This document shows, piece after piece, positions 1-11,576 of a stretch of DNA of 64,000 nt. Both the position numbers and the translations under genes were made by a program. The stretch lies in assembly GCA_039707465.1 (NCBI GenBank), contig CM077643.1, positions 329,099,419 to 329,163,418 on the forward strand, given 5' to 3'. This DNA is from Rhabdophis nuchalis (lineage: Eukaryota > Chordata > Lepidosauria > Squamata > Natricidae). Each line of letters opens with the position of its first letter. The stretch's first letter is position 1. Under the pieces are notes generated by a model, which worked only from the letters and a program-made list of their open reading frames with translations, was not told where the DNA came from and searched no databases.

Positions 1-245
1 GGGGCATTGTATGGAGCAGGGGAGATATAGAGCCAAAATAACATTCCTTCTCAGAGAGTCACGGTCGCCTCGTCCCTGCACATGGACGGTTGTGGATGGA
101 AGGAATCTTCCTTCGTGCCAATGACTGTTTGGACCATATGATGGACCATATGGTGGGTGTTGGGACAGGGTCTTGAACATTCAACTGGGTGGGGAAAACT
201 TTGAAGTTTCAGATTCGGGTTTTTCTGATGTGCCAATATGTCTCT
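1..245. repeat. Unclassified interspersed repeat, copy 1
   Basis: This stretch is recognisably similar to 38286-38530: both contain a GATATA-AG-CAAAATAACATTC core, then a TCTCAGAG-GTCA motif, a CCTCG-CCCTGCA block and a GGGTG-TGGGA block in the same order. The two copies are clearly diverged and neither has an open frame of interest. I do not recognise the family; an LTR or DNA-transposon fragment is possible. Confidence 0.5.
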
Positions 246-855
246 TAAAATAAATTGAAACTTTGAGGAATCTCTAACCTTGGACTCTTACTGGATTGAC
301 AATGCTATTTAGAACCCTCACATTAGCTTTATTAACTGCAGAAATCTTCCATTGGCTTAATGTTTGCATTTATCTGTGGATAATGGATTTAACTCTGGTT
401 TCTTTATATATTTCTTTACTCATAACAAAATATACATGTTCTAAGGGTTATTTTTAAAGCCGGAGCAAAACCGAACTATCAGTTATCTTCTTACCAATTC
501 CTCTTCTATGTCTGCTAAAGTATTAATTTTTTATCTCAGAGGCAGTTTTCAGAAACAAGTTTTCATTCCTTCTAGCATCATTATTTTCCCATAAAGCAGT
601 TTCTCCTTGGCTTTGCTGGTACCTCCTGCTGCTTGGGAATAAAAAGCTTGCAGCTTCTTCAGACAAAAGCAGTGTATCTTTTTCCCATCTTGGGTAACTG
701 ATTTTGGCAGGATTTATTTTCCAAAAGTAGTGGGGAGGTAATGGAGAGAAAGAGAAAAATCGAATAGGTTTCCGGTTTCTGAAGACGACGGATGTGCTTT
801 GTGCTTTGTCCGCCGCTTGCTGTACCGGTAGACTTCTTCGGAAGCACAGAAGACC
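246..855. other. Intergenic, no feature seen
   Basis: AT-rich sequence with only short open frames. No splice-flanked coding exon, RNA gene or repeat was recognised. Confidence 0.5.
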
Positions 856-1540
856 TGGGGGGGGGGGCTTCTGCTGTAGGAGCGACTCACTGGGATCCCC
901 CAGCCTGGCGGCGGCCAGTGAAATGCCCCCAGCCTCGCTCTAGGAGCTGGTGAGCAAAAAGGGGGGGCAAACTTTGCCTCTTCGCCGGATGGAACTCGTG
1001 AGCAATGAGCAGAATAAGAAGAGTAGCTGAAATGCCGGAGGTGAAAGACGCTCCCTAATCTCTTGAATTGCAGATGAAGGATAAGCGATAAATCACTGTA
1101 AGTGCTAGTTCAATCAACTTAGAATGGAGATTGGAGGGGGGAGTTTTCAACCCCCCCCCCTCGGACGAAGCGGCAATTAAGCGATCCTTCTCCATTGAAA
1201 TGGAGAGAGGAAGGATTAACTTGCTATTTGAACAAACTATGGGAAAGATACGATTGTATTGTATCGCATCTGCAACAGTCTTTCACGAAGCTCTTTTAAA
1301 AAAAGAAAGTAAATGGAACTTTCACTTTTCTTCCTGTCAGAAGGCGGGGCAAGATGGCTCCTCTTTGTTCTCTGCTTATAACTCCTCTACAGTGGTGAAG
1401 CTTTTCCCTCCATAATTACCAAAGAAGGATTATAAACTTTTTACTTCAGACATTCCTCCCAGAGGCTCTCAAGTCTCTCCCAATATGTGGACTCCTGGTT
1501 GTGGACTGTAAGATTTCCTTTTTCTAAAGTGAACTCTTAA

Positions 1541-2012
1541 TTTAATTTAATTTAATTTATTTAGACTTATAAACCGCAACCTATCTCCCCGAAGGGACTG
1601 AGGGCAGTGCACAGGAAGTTAAAAGAGTTATAAATATAAATCGATAAATATAACCATATAAAATATACCAACAATAAAAACTAATTAAATTTGACAAGCC
1701 CTGTGCTAAAAATTTAATAAAACCCCCTAATTAAAACATCACCCAGTTTAACACAGTCGATATACAATGGGCCCAAGGACTAGGCCAAGCCGGCTAGATG
1801 GAATAAGTGCGGAAGAGACGGAGGTCCGAGATGGTCCGGAGATTGGGGGGAAGGTCGTTCCAGAGGGCTGGGCCCGCCACAGAGAAGGCCCTTTCCCTAG
1901 GGGTCGCCAACTGGCATTGCCCGGCTGGCGGCACCCGGAGAAGGCCCACTTTATGGGAGTGAACCGGTTGAAGGGATGTATGAGGCAGGAGACGGTCTCA
2001 CATATAACTAAG
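1541..2012 (-). mobile_element. L2 LINE 3' fragment inserted in L1
   Basis: The fragment reads, on the minus strand, through the end of the L2 reverse transcriptase ORF (the conserved region around residues PALWND, diverged) and the hairpin-like 3' end, finishing in an ATTTA-rich tail at its left edge. It is flanked by an 8-bp direct repeat ACTCTTAA at 1533-1540 and 2013-2020, a convincing TSD, so the L1 was present first. The copy is older than the other L2 copies in the window, judging by its many differences. Confidence 0.8.
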
Positions 2013-2118
2013 ACTCTTAAGACTGAACTCTCACTCGGACTCTGATACCTCAGACTGTCTCGGTCGTCCGTTTCTCCGGTGCCATTTCTTTGTCAACTAA
2101 GAAACTAGAATTGACACA

Positions 2119-2791
2119 GTGGCTTTTAGAAAGCCACCAACAGGAAAGTCAGCTTCTGCCCCATCCTCTGCCGTCTCCAGCCCAACTACACAGTCGAAGA
2201 TTTCTACACTTTTACAGAAAGAACCCTCTAGAGAGGGCTCAAAGGATCCGTTGGTTGTAGAAATGTTTCGGGAAATAATGAAAAATATGAATAGCATGAA
2301 TGAAAATATGAATGAAATGCGGAAAGAAATGTCAGAATTAACATTAGAGCTTAGGGAAGCGCAACGAAACACAACGGAAAATAAACAAAAAATTGAGAAG
2401 CTAGAGGGGGCGGCTGAGATAGGGGTAGAGGTGAAAGGGATTCAGAGGGAGGGTTTAGAATTAGGAGCAAATTGAATTTGGAAGAATGTCTTTTTTTCTC
2501 AGGTTCCAGAATATACCAGAGTCAGAAAATGAAGATCTTAAAGATCTTATGAGTACAATATTAGCAGAATACCTTAAAAGACAGAAAGATCAACTCTGGT
2601 GGGATATGGACCTGGTTTATAGAATTAATTCAACTTATGCCAGGATAAATAATGTACCAAGAGAAGTTCATGTTAAATTTCTTAGGAGATCCACAAGGGA
2701 TGAGATATTGAGGGCTCAACGGGATGGAATTTTAAAATACCAGGATAAAGAAGTAATCATTTTGAAACAGATTCAAAAAAAATTAGAGTAA
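2119..2791 (+). pseudogene. L1 ORF1p, frameshifted
   Basis: ORF1p is the RNA-binding chaperone of L1. The first open segment (2119-2475) has a Ser/Thr-rich N terminus and a Met/Asn/Glu-rich heptad region (about residues 55-100) that looks like the trimerising coiled coil. After a stop, a second segment in another frame (2486-2791) carries the RRM domain, with the motifs FQNIPES near its start, then YAR, PREVHVKF, RDEIL and ILKQI. A further out-of-frame stretch to about 2990 resembles the C-terminal domain (PEGML, EAEAFI). The frame change near 2475 and the stop at 2791 make it non-functional. Confidence 0.75.
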
Positions 2792-3292
2792 TAAGGAGTA
2801 AGTATTCCTTCTTGTCTAAGAAATTATATAAAAAGGGAATATGGTTCAAGTGGTTATTACCAGAGGGAATGCTGATCTTCTAAGAGGGAAGCAAAGTAAA
2901 AAACAAAATATTAAGTGAGGCCGAGGCTTTTATTAAAAACATTCTCCCCAGTTGGGAGGTGAAGATGGGGGAACGGAGGGAGCGAGAGCCCCGCCCGGGG
3001 ACAGGGAAGAGGAGTCAATTGCAAAAAGACTTAAATCGCAAAAATGATTTTATTTGAAATACTATTGTAATTGTTGATACAAGATAAAATGGCAAAAAAA
3101 GATGATTGAATATATAGACTATACAATGTAATCTTTTTATATGTTTATCCTTTACTTTTAAAATTGTAAATTTATGAAGTTTTGGGAGGGCCACCACCAA
3201 CGGCAGGGAAGCTACCAAAATATTACCTTTACCCTATACCTTTTCCCTTGTAAAAATTTTGAAAACCAATAAAATACTTTAAAAAAAAAGAG

Positions 3293-6200
3293 AGAGAAAA
3301 ATCCATCCATCCAGTTGTTTTTATTGGTATACAGTAAAAATGTAGCCCCAAGGAGACTGACAATAAATTCAATTCACTTTAAACTTTGTTAATACTCATC
3401 TATACCACTATTAACCATACTTTTTTTTTTTTGCTTACAGGGAATCGGAAATACTACCTTCCTGTAGAAAATCAAAACCATTGTCTCCAATTAAAGATAA
3501 TAACCAACTTCCTCCAGACACATGTGATGACACTTTTGATAACTGCAAAGGAAAATATTTTAATGAAGTGGTACTGCAGACCTGAGCAATTCTATAATCC
3601 CTGTTCAATTCCTACATGAATTTAGATTATTTCTGGACACACAAAAAAGGAAAATAACACTTGTACGGTATATACATATATAGAGAGAGATTCAGCTAAC
3701 ATTATCAACTTCTGTTTTGAAAGAAGCAAAATGAAACAATATTATGCTTTTTGCTGCATTGAATAAAATCTTTTGATACAAACAGATTGCTTGACTATAT
3801 CATGTGTAGGAATGCAAGAAAACTTTTGGAAAAAAGCAAACTGAACAATGAATAATTTAGATTACAAAAGATCACGTTGCTAAATCTCTGCAACCAAGTG
3901 GGTCCAGATAATTCAATAAAGGGAGTAAAATCTGGAAAGTTAGGAAAACAGGTATTATATTTAAATATATAAATTATATTTTATAATTACAAATTTATTA
4001 TGCTGAATTTCATACAACCACAATCAAGTGGGGATGATAGTGGATTACAAAGATGTCCTTGAATGATGGCAATTCTTTAAAATATCTAAATATATGCATA
4101 TGTTCTCTAAAATTGAAGGAAGTGCTTCCCTTTGGTGTCTCCGCCGAAACTCATTATTTTCCTAGGAGTACTCATTACCCAGATTTGTTTTTAGAATAAT
4201 GAATGTTTCACGTAAAAGGCACTTAAAATGCAATTACATTGCAATCCAAGTTGTCAGAGAGGAAATTGGTGGTCAAAATTAATTTGATTGTATTGGTTTG
4301 AACACACTGAGGGTTTAAAACACAGAATTTGGATTTAAGATAGTTTCACTTCTGGTCCAAACTACTTGGGCATTAGACAAAGCCTGCAACAAAATACAAC
4401 CATAGGCTGTGTGTGATCTGCCAAGCAGCCGTCTGAGGTCCACTGGTACATTTTGAAAAATAATCCACTCTGTTTTTCTAGTCACTTTCATCTTGAGAGA
4501 CAAGCATCTCAACACCTCCAGATACTGCCAGCTCTGATATTGCCCTGCATTTCTTAGTATCAAATAGCTAACTGGCATGCCAGATATTTCTTATGGTCTA
4601 CAATTGTATTTCCATTATCAGTCTTGACCTTATAATAAATAATATGCTGTAAGGTAAGTAATATGTTGTCAAGTTTGTTGTTCATAAAATCACTTTAGTT
4701 TGTGGTATCTGATTTAGTGTTTAATGGTTTTTTGAGATGTGTAGGCCATTGGAGTTGGGTGGCCAATGCATTTAAGTAAATAGAAATAATAGTTTCTACA
4801 AAAGTTGTGCAGGCATGTACTGGACTCTTGCTTTCATTCTCCCTGTGTGAACAATAAGCTAGTAAAGATGATAGCTAGAGTGTTACACGTTTGTTGAGTT
4901 GCAGTTTGGGGTATTTTCAGCAATAATGGCTGGATCTGTTCTGCAGACAAGGCAATCACCTTGTAGCAGCCAACTCAAATCCTCTGGACTCCCTTTTGGT
5001 GGACAACAGATCTATTGAAAGCAGCCTGCCTCATCTGGATTTCCTTAAGGACTGCTGCTCTAGGTGCTATTGAAGGCACTTTTCTGATATTTGGATTGAA
5101 GTAAAATGCAAACATGAGTTTGGTAGCCTTTGTTTTTTGGCTACCAAAAGTCTTGGCCTGGCTCTCCTCAGTTCTGTGCCAACTTATCCATGATGCTTAC
5201 GGACAGCTTAGTGCAGGTAAACAGGTATGGATTGTGACCAGATTAACGTTGGACTATCTCCTTTGGACTTGGATGTCATGTGGAGCTGTAATGTGGCATT
5301 GCTGCTTTTGTAGCTTGTCCAACCCTAATTAAAACCATGGTTTCACAGGATGTGTGCATGCAATCTCAGTTGTTTCCCAGGAAGGTCATTCAGGACAGAA
5401 GAGGCAAATATCAGAAAAATAAGCATATCGGGAGCTGTTGCATATAAAGTAATTATTGCTTTTTAGAAATATTTCTATTTCTCGTGGTTTGTTTCAGTGC
5501 ATCTGTTCCCATCTCCAAGGCCTTTCAAACTGCCAATTGGTACTCAAGGCAAAAATGTGGGCCTGTTGTTTCTGGACAACCTTCCTGTCATGGAGCATGG
5601 ACTGAGGTAACTTGCAACAAACCTGGCACATTTGAAGAGCAACTGCTTTCAAAGGACAGATGAGGTTGCTAAGCAACTGGCAGATTGGCTAATGGGTCTA
5701 CAGCTTAATCACAGTTCAGCTGGAGCGTGAGATGTCTAATATGTCAGAGGCTCAAGGCTTCAAAATCTAAATTAATATTTGTGTTGGATTGAAAGGAGGT
5801 TCACGGAGGTTAGCTGCGATGAACACATCCATCTTTTCAGAAAGCAATGCCTATGATATAATTTGAAGGGGTCCCGTGGCTCAGTGCTGAATTGCTTTCG
5901 GTTTCCTGTGTCTGACATATGGTCTACTGACACTATATTTCTTCCAGCAAAAGGATGAAAGAGGACCACTTTACTGTACATAGAATGGATGATCTGACTC
6001 AAATAGCTGCCTTAGTTCAATACAAGATCCATATTATCTAATTAAGAATATTAAAGGGGTGGGTGAGAATTATTCTGGTCGGGGTTCCATTTTCAGAATT
6101 CAGTGGGTACTGTGCATGCTCAGTCCTTATTTGTCTTTATGATTTTTATTTTTTAGTTAAAGTACATTCCTCTAAAAACTTGTACTTTTCTAAATATGGG

Positions 6201-6312
6201 ATCTCCAAAATGGATCTCCTGCTCATACCAATGGATCAATTGTTTGGCTATATAAGCTATTACTCATCGTCCTATCACTAGAAACTATTTCTAAACAGTT
6301 CTAAACAGTTTT
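3293..6312. other. Intergenic, no feature recognised
   Basis: About 3 kb of AT-rich DNA starting with a short GA-rich run after the L1 tail. Open frames are short (87 residues or fewer), lack family motifs and show no codon bias that I can see. The frame at 5114-5332 is hydrophobic by chance composition. No RNA gene was recognised. Confidence 0.5.
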
Positions 6313-6435
6313 AGAACAATACAATACAATACAATGCAATACAATAGCAAAGTTGGAAGGGACCTTGGAGGTCTTCTAGTCCAACCCTCTGCCTAAGCAG
6401 GAAACCCTATACCATTTCAGACAAATGCTATCCAA
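6313..6435 (-). mobile_element. CR1 LINE 3' end
   Basis: Read on the minus strand, it shows the CR1 terminus: a TTTGTCTGAAATGGTATAGG-like segment, GGTTGGACTAGAAGACCTCC, then AAGGTCCCTTCCAAC and a tail of (TGTAT)n, here seen as ATACA repeats at 6313-6345. The copy is cut off at its 5' side after about 120 bp, as is usual for this family. Confidence 0.85.
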
Positions 6436-7205
6436 ATGTCAAGAACTGCCCAAGTGCCATTTTAAAGAAAATAGGTACTGTATAAAATGAGTCTACCCAT
6501 AAAAATTAAAACTGTACATATTTGAAAAAGTTAGGTTGAGTGAAGCACTGCTTTTTGAAATGGTGTATGTGTCCTTTGGTGGGTTTGTTAGCTGGACAAT
6601 CAACTGTCAGTTGTCTGTTGGTTGACTAAAACAACATTGTTGATTGCTGTACTGGCTGCCTGCACTTATATGCACATGCAGAGATGCCTCCTTTCTCTGG
6701 AAATCTCAATAGAAGTATTGGCTGTACATATCCATATCGTACGCGCATATAGAAGGGGGAGTAGGCTTCAGAACAACTGCACAAGCTTTTCAAAGGATGT
6801 GGCTGTGATTCACGTTAATACATTTTGTTTTGAATGCTTTGCATGTCTAATAAATGCATAGGTTCCGGCCTTTTATTTCACCAATTTAATGCTCAAGATA
6901 ATATGATCTATGGTATTTGGCATAGTTTTTCTGACCTCTTTTAGAATGAGAGATATGCTATACTTTAAATTTGCAATATTCTGTTTAAGGATAAAACTAA
7001 TATTAGAAAGTGCACCAAATTTAATTTGAAAATCATTGACAATGATATTCCAAATATCTGTCTTTTCCAGCAGTCTAAGATAGTGCCAGGGACCGAACCT
7101 GGATCTTTGGCATATAATACAAATGCAATATAAGTGTACTTCTTTGGAATAAACAGTTTTAAAATTACTGCTGTGCACTCTAATTCAACTGTTCAGAATA
7201 GGATG
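6436..7205. other. Intergenic, no feature recognised
   Basis: The stretch has no coding or repeat signature that I could recognise. A 101-residue minus-strand open frame at 6873-7178 has no family motif. Confidence 0.45.
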
Positions 7206-7276
7206 GAATGGAATTTATTTATTTATTTTATTTATTCAATTTATATCCCACCCTTCTCCAACAGGACCCAGGGCGG
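7206..7276 (-). mobile_element. Short L2-type 3' tail
   Basis: The plus strand shows TTTATTTATTTTATTTATTC, then TTTATATCCCACCC and GGACCCAGGGCGGC. Read in reverse this is the conserved terminal hairpin and (ATAAA)n tail shared by reptile L2 elements and L2-tailed SINEs. Only about 70 bp remain, so which of the two it came from cannot be told. Confidence 0.55.
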
Positions 7277-7492
7277 CATGGAATGGAATGGAATGGAATA
7301 GAATAGAATAGAATAGAATAGAATAGAATAGCATTCTTTATTGGCCAAGTGTTATTGGACACGCAAGAAATTTGTCTTTGGTGCAGATGCTCTCTGTACA
7401 TAAAAGGAAAAAAAATACATTCATCAAGAATCATAAGATACAACACTTAGTAATGACTTAACTAGAAAGAGAAGCAAGATGATGGTCTGTGT
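7277..7492 (-). mobile_element. CR1-L3 type LINE end with AATAG microsatellite
   Basis: The left edge is a simple repeat that changes from AATGG units (7277-7298) to AATAG units (to about 7331). It is followed by GCATTCTTTATTGGCCAAGT and GACACGCAAGAAATTTGTCT. In reverse this matches the snake CR1 3' end that is known for seeding AATAG microsatellites. The 5' side of the copy is truncated near 7490. Confidence 0.75.
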
Positions 7493-8905
7493 TCTTTGCT
7501 TGAGGACAGTCCTTAGTCAATTAACAGCTCTTCATTATAACACCCTTTTAAAATTCAGAATTTACTGAAAAGTCTTCAAAAAATTTATCAGTGACAATGT
7601 TCAGAAAACTTTAAAAATAAATAGCCTAGAAGCGTCAGTAGCCTTGCAGAACTGCTGAAAACACCTGAACTGTGCTATCAGCTTGCTCAGGGTATTGCAA
7701 ATAAAAGACCTATCCACTGTAAACAGTGGAATAGTACTAGACAAGTATTTAAATAGTTAGCTGAAAAGAGATTAGATACCTTTCTGTGTTGCTCATAAAC
7801 TTGCGGTATAAGCAGTTTGCATGGTAACTTGCTTTGCTTCATATGCCTTCGGAAAAATTACCCTATCATTATTTTGATTTTTTTTTAAGTTGCTGAAATC
7901 AATTTTTTGTAATGCATAAGTCTGATAAAAACATATCAGATGTGGTGGTGGAGGTGTTTTCAGTCCTAAATAAGTTTCCCTGAGCATATAACTAATTTCA
8001 GTCTGTTGACTGAAGTCCATTAAAGGTAGACTTCAAAATTAAATGCTAGCTTTTAAGATACTACGTGAGGGGGTTTGTTGTTGGTTTTAGCCTCTACATA
8101 CCAGCTCCTCAGTACTAGGTAACATAAGTCTGATTGGTATGTTTAATTAAGTGTAATTTATATTGAAAGTCATAAGGATGGTTGTTGACTCTCTGATTTA
8201 GTGTGGAATTGTTATTCCACTAGCAAAAGTATTCAGAAAACTCCTGTTTGCAGAAAGTATTTCTTATTCACTGCAGCTTTAATTGCATCATTTCAGAAAA
8301 GCTCCCAATTCTACAGAGAAGATTTCTGAGTAACATAGGAAAGAGAATCAGCAACAATTATCTTCTCCCATTTACCTACTGGGACAGCATTATTGAATCA
8401 TAAACTTCATCGTGGCAAAGGTTGGCTTGTAGAATCCATGCCTTTGTCTTATGCTTTGAACCAGATGTTTAGATATCTTGGTATTAGAATTAATTTGAAA
8501 AATACTAATAGGAATCGCCATTCAGTTACTGAAATTCAAAGGAATGTCATCAGCCTATTATAACCCTGGTAGATACTTTTTCTTCCACCTATGCATGCAT
8601 ATATACAGTAGAACTGTGCATATTGTAAAAATGATTCTAAAGAGGTGCTTTAAACTGTGAAGGACCTCAACTGGGATAGCATTTTAGGGCAGCCACATCT
8701 TTTTTCAGGCTCATGTAGACTCCTGAAAAAAGCCATAGCTACTTTAGAGATGCTGTATTCATACTTCTACCCAGACCAAAACACTGTTCTAAATCATTTT
8801 TACTTTTATTCATTCACAGCGCTACTAAATATAGTTTCACGAGACCAATTTCTATGACTCTATTCTATAATATATTATGATGTTGTTTCATGTTTAATTT
8901 CAAGG
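7493..8905. other. Intergenic, no feature recognised
   Basis: AT-rich DNA with short chance open frames only. Nothing in it resembles a known exon, RNA gene or repeat. Confidence 0.45.
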
Positions 8906-8913
8906 CTCTAGAT

Positions 8914-9068
8914 CAGTGGTTCTCAACCTGTGGGTCACAGGGGTCGCCTAAGACCATCTGAAAACACATATTTTCGATGGTTTTAGGAATAATTTTATGG
9001 TTAGGGGTCACCACAACTTGAGGAACTGTATTAAAGGGTTGTGGCATTGGGAAGGTTGAGAACCACTG
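8914..9068. mobile_element. hAT miniature element, SPIN-like
   Basis: The 155-bp element has inverted ends CAGTGGTTCTCAACC and GGTTGAGAACCACTG. It is flanked by CTCTAGAT (8906-8913) and CTATAGAT (9069-9076), an 8-bp TSD with one mismatch that fits the hAT preference for a central CTAG/TTAG. Its interior (CTAAGACCATC near the left end, GGGGTCACCACAAC near the right) resembles the ends of SPIN-type hAT elements as I remember them. There is no coding capacity. Confidence 0.75.
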
Positions 9069-9076
9069 CTATAGAT

Positions 9077-10813
9077 GATATTTAACTGGGTGAGCAATAC
9101 ATAAATATAAGATAACAAATAAATATTAAGACAACAGAAGCTTGAGGGAAATCTAACATTTATATATAAATCAAATTGCTCCCTAATAGAACTGTATCAT
9201 TGGCAGTTTGTCTACATGGGAAGTAGACAATTATAAGCAAGATCTGCCATTTTCTAGTCCATTTCAAGACAGCCAAGGCATAGGGTAGCACTTCAAGTAA
9301 CCTAATTAGTTCCAGATTCAGAAACAATCTAACACATCATGTCATCTTAACATGTTAAGTTGTTCACTTGTTACATTTTTCTCTTTCTAAGTTTCCATCC
9401 CTACTATTTTTCCAGCTCCCAGTTATTCAAATAAGTGTACCAAAAAATAAGATAGCTTGGGTAATGCAGTGTCAATCAGAACTTTTAATCAGATCTAGAA
9501 TCCCTGTTTCACCATTAAAACATATTTTAATGAGAGTTAGTTATAGCAGCAGGTTGTATTGGAATACTTTGAAAAGTAGGATGAGTTGGAGCAGGAGCTA
9601 TGCTAAATTCTTGAAAATCTAGAGATCTATTTTTCATTCAGTTTTTTTCTGAGAATGAGGACAACCTATGATAGACTGTAAATAAAGAAGTTTCTGGCAT
9701 AAAGTATGGGCTCTTTGGATAACAGAATCCCTATTTTCAGCATTCATTTTCAATGCATTTTGTTATTCTCTTGCTACGCAGAAAGATCATTGAGAGAAGC
9801 AATCTTGGGGGTCTGTTGCTTGCTTTTCCTTGAGCACAGTGTTTGCCATTTGCAGGAATTTTGGCTCTCTCTTAGACTGTGCAGGATGCTTGAAGGAATC
9901 TATATATATAGAAGGCAAATACCACTCATTCATCACGAAGTCTGCAGAATCGTAAAGCCTACAAACTTGAAATTTGGCATGTATGTTCCTCTTGGCTTCT
10001 AGGTGCCCGCTAAGAAAGGATTTTTCAAAATGACCATCAGATCATTAATAATTCTTATACAGTATTAAACACACTCTGATGCTAAGGAGTTCTACTCCCC
10101 TTTCCCACCTGCAAAGAATTCTGTTCCAACTGCCAGTTGCCTTACATTCTGTTACCTCAGTTCAAACTGGCAGACATTCCACTCCTTCACTCAGGAGTGG
10201 TCAGGGGCTCCTTACAGTACTAAATGTCAGTACCTCATCAAAATGTCTATGCCTTCCACCTATGGAACTGCTTCCAGACTCAAGACGGCTGGAGCGATAT
10301 TCCCTTATGTTTTTCAATCACCAACCACCACTGAGCCAACAGATTCTGAACAGAATTCCTTCTGCATAGCCCGATCACATAGTTTCATCGCGAAGCTATT
10401 AATATGTATATAAATAGCAGTTTTGGAAAAAACTTGACAGTAAGATATTTCAGTAGGTAAATATAGCTTTTTGTCTAAAAAAACCTCCTCAGCGACCTTA
10501 TGTGAAGAGAATTTTACTATCGGCCAGTATGAGTTAATAATTAGAGAGTAAATAATCAACCCTTGCAACTTCTTTAATTCAAATAGCCAATGAAGATAGG
10601 GAGTGAATGGAATGCGGGAAAATAATACTTTGCTTGAGTTTATGATATTGGCTTAAGGCAATTAAAGAACACTAATTTAGTTTTAATAAGTTGCTGAATG
10701 CCAATAAAAGGATTGTTAGGCTCTTTAGTGACATGCAGTAAGTACTGTGGTAACAAATATATCAAAACATTGTAATGATTCTTGGATTTGATTCAGCAAG
10801 CATAGCAGAGATT
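9077..10813. other. Intergenic, one possible repeat motif
   Basis: There is no coding signal. Around 9893-10030 a short TATA repeat is followed by AAACTTGAAATTTGGCATGT, a phrase I have seen in dispersed repeats but cannot assign to a family. The rest is unremarkable AT-rich DNA. Confidence 0.4.
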
Positions 10814-11335
10814 TTAAATCTTCAAGGTGTTAATTAAATCTTCAAGGTGTTAATTATCATCTTTAAAGCGCTCCATGGCTCGGGACCTAGCTATCTGCGG
10901 GATCGGATCCTGCCTCATACATCCTCACGGCCGATTCGCTCCCACAGAGAGGGACTTCTCCGGGTGCCGTCCACTAGACTTTGTCAGCGGGCGACACCCA
11001 GGGGAAGGGCTCTCTCTGTGGCGGGCCCGGCCCTCTGGAACGACCTTCCCCCCGATATTAGGATGATCACGGACCTCCGCTCCTTCCGTCTTAAATTAAA
11101 AACTCACTTTTTCTGTCTGGCCGGCCTGGGATAGTCTCCCTGTCTTGGGGTTTTTATTGGGTAGCTTTTAGCATAGTTAGTTTTATGGGAATTTTAGCAC
11201 AGGTTAAGTTTAATTTGGTTTTAGAACTGTTTGTATATTTTTTATTGTTTTTATTCTACCTGTGCACCGCCCCGAGTCCCCATGGGGAGAGGGAGCGGTT
11301 TATAAGTATTAAATTCATTCATTCATTCATTCAAA
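10814..11335 (+). mobile_element. L2 LINE 3' end
   Basis: The copy contains the last 95 codons of the L2 reverse transcriptase ORF (10847-11134, open). Visible motifs are FKALHGSGPSYLRD near the start, then GPALWNDLPPDI and LRSFRLKLKTHF near the end. The 3' UTR follows with the terminal CCGCCCCGAGTCC hairpin and an (ATTC)n tail at 11316-11332. The 5' junction has a 20-bp tandem direct repeat (10814-10833 and 10834-10853). Confidence 0.9.
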
Positions 11336-11576
11336 TCATCACATCCTGAACCTGTCTCAGATCTCTGGGACAGATCCTGCTTGTCTTCTTCTCTAGACTG
11401 GATTTATCTTTTCCACTTTTTTTGTCCTGAATGTTTATCATTTTGAGCTTCATCTTTCCTTTGTAGAATTTGGAAGAATTTAATATTTTTATTCTTTTTG
11501 ATATGATGTTTTAATTCCTTTGTGGGATTTCTTGCATTTTTTAAAAAAATTGCCTAGTCATCAACATCACTATTTA

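Larger units (their letters stand above)
856..3292 (+). mobile_element. L1 LINE with 5' region and ORF1 but no ORF2
   Basis: The element runs from a G-rich 5' region (a G run at about 857 would be a typical L1 start, but the 5' edge is not proven) through a broken ORF1 (2119 to about 2990) straight into a 3' end with AATAAA-like signal and A-tail at 3265-3290. The endonuclease and reverse transcriptase of ORF2, normally about 3.8 kb, are absent, so the copy is internally deleted. An L2 fragment is inserted in the 5' region at 1541-2012. No TSD was found for the L1 itself. Confidence 0.6.

Noticed and set aside
5114..5332. Hydrophobic 72-codon frame that could be a membrane protein
   Set aside because: It has no family motif, no splice context and no codon bias; the length is within chance for this composition.
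9893..10030. AAACTTGAAATTTGGCATGT motif after TA repeats
   Set aside because: The wording is familiar from dispersed repeats, but no ends, TSD or family could be set from the sequence alone.
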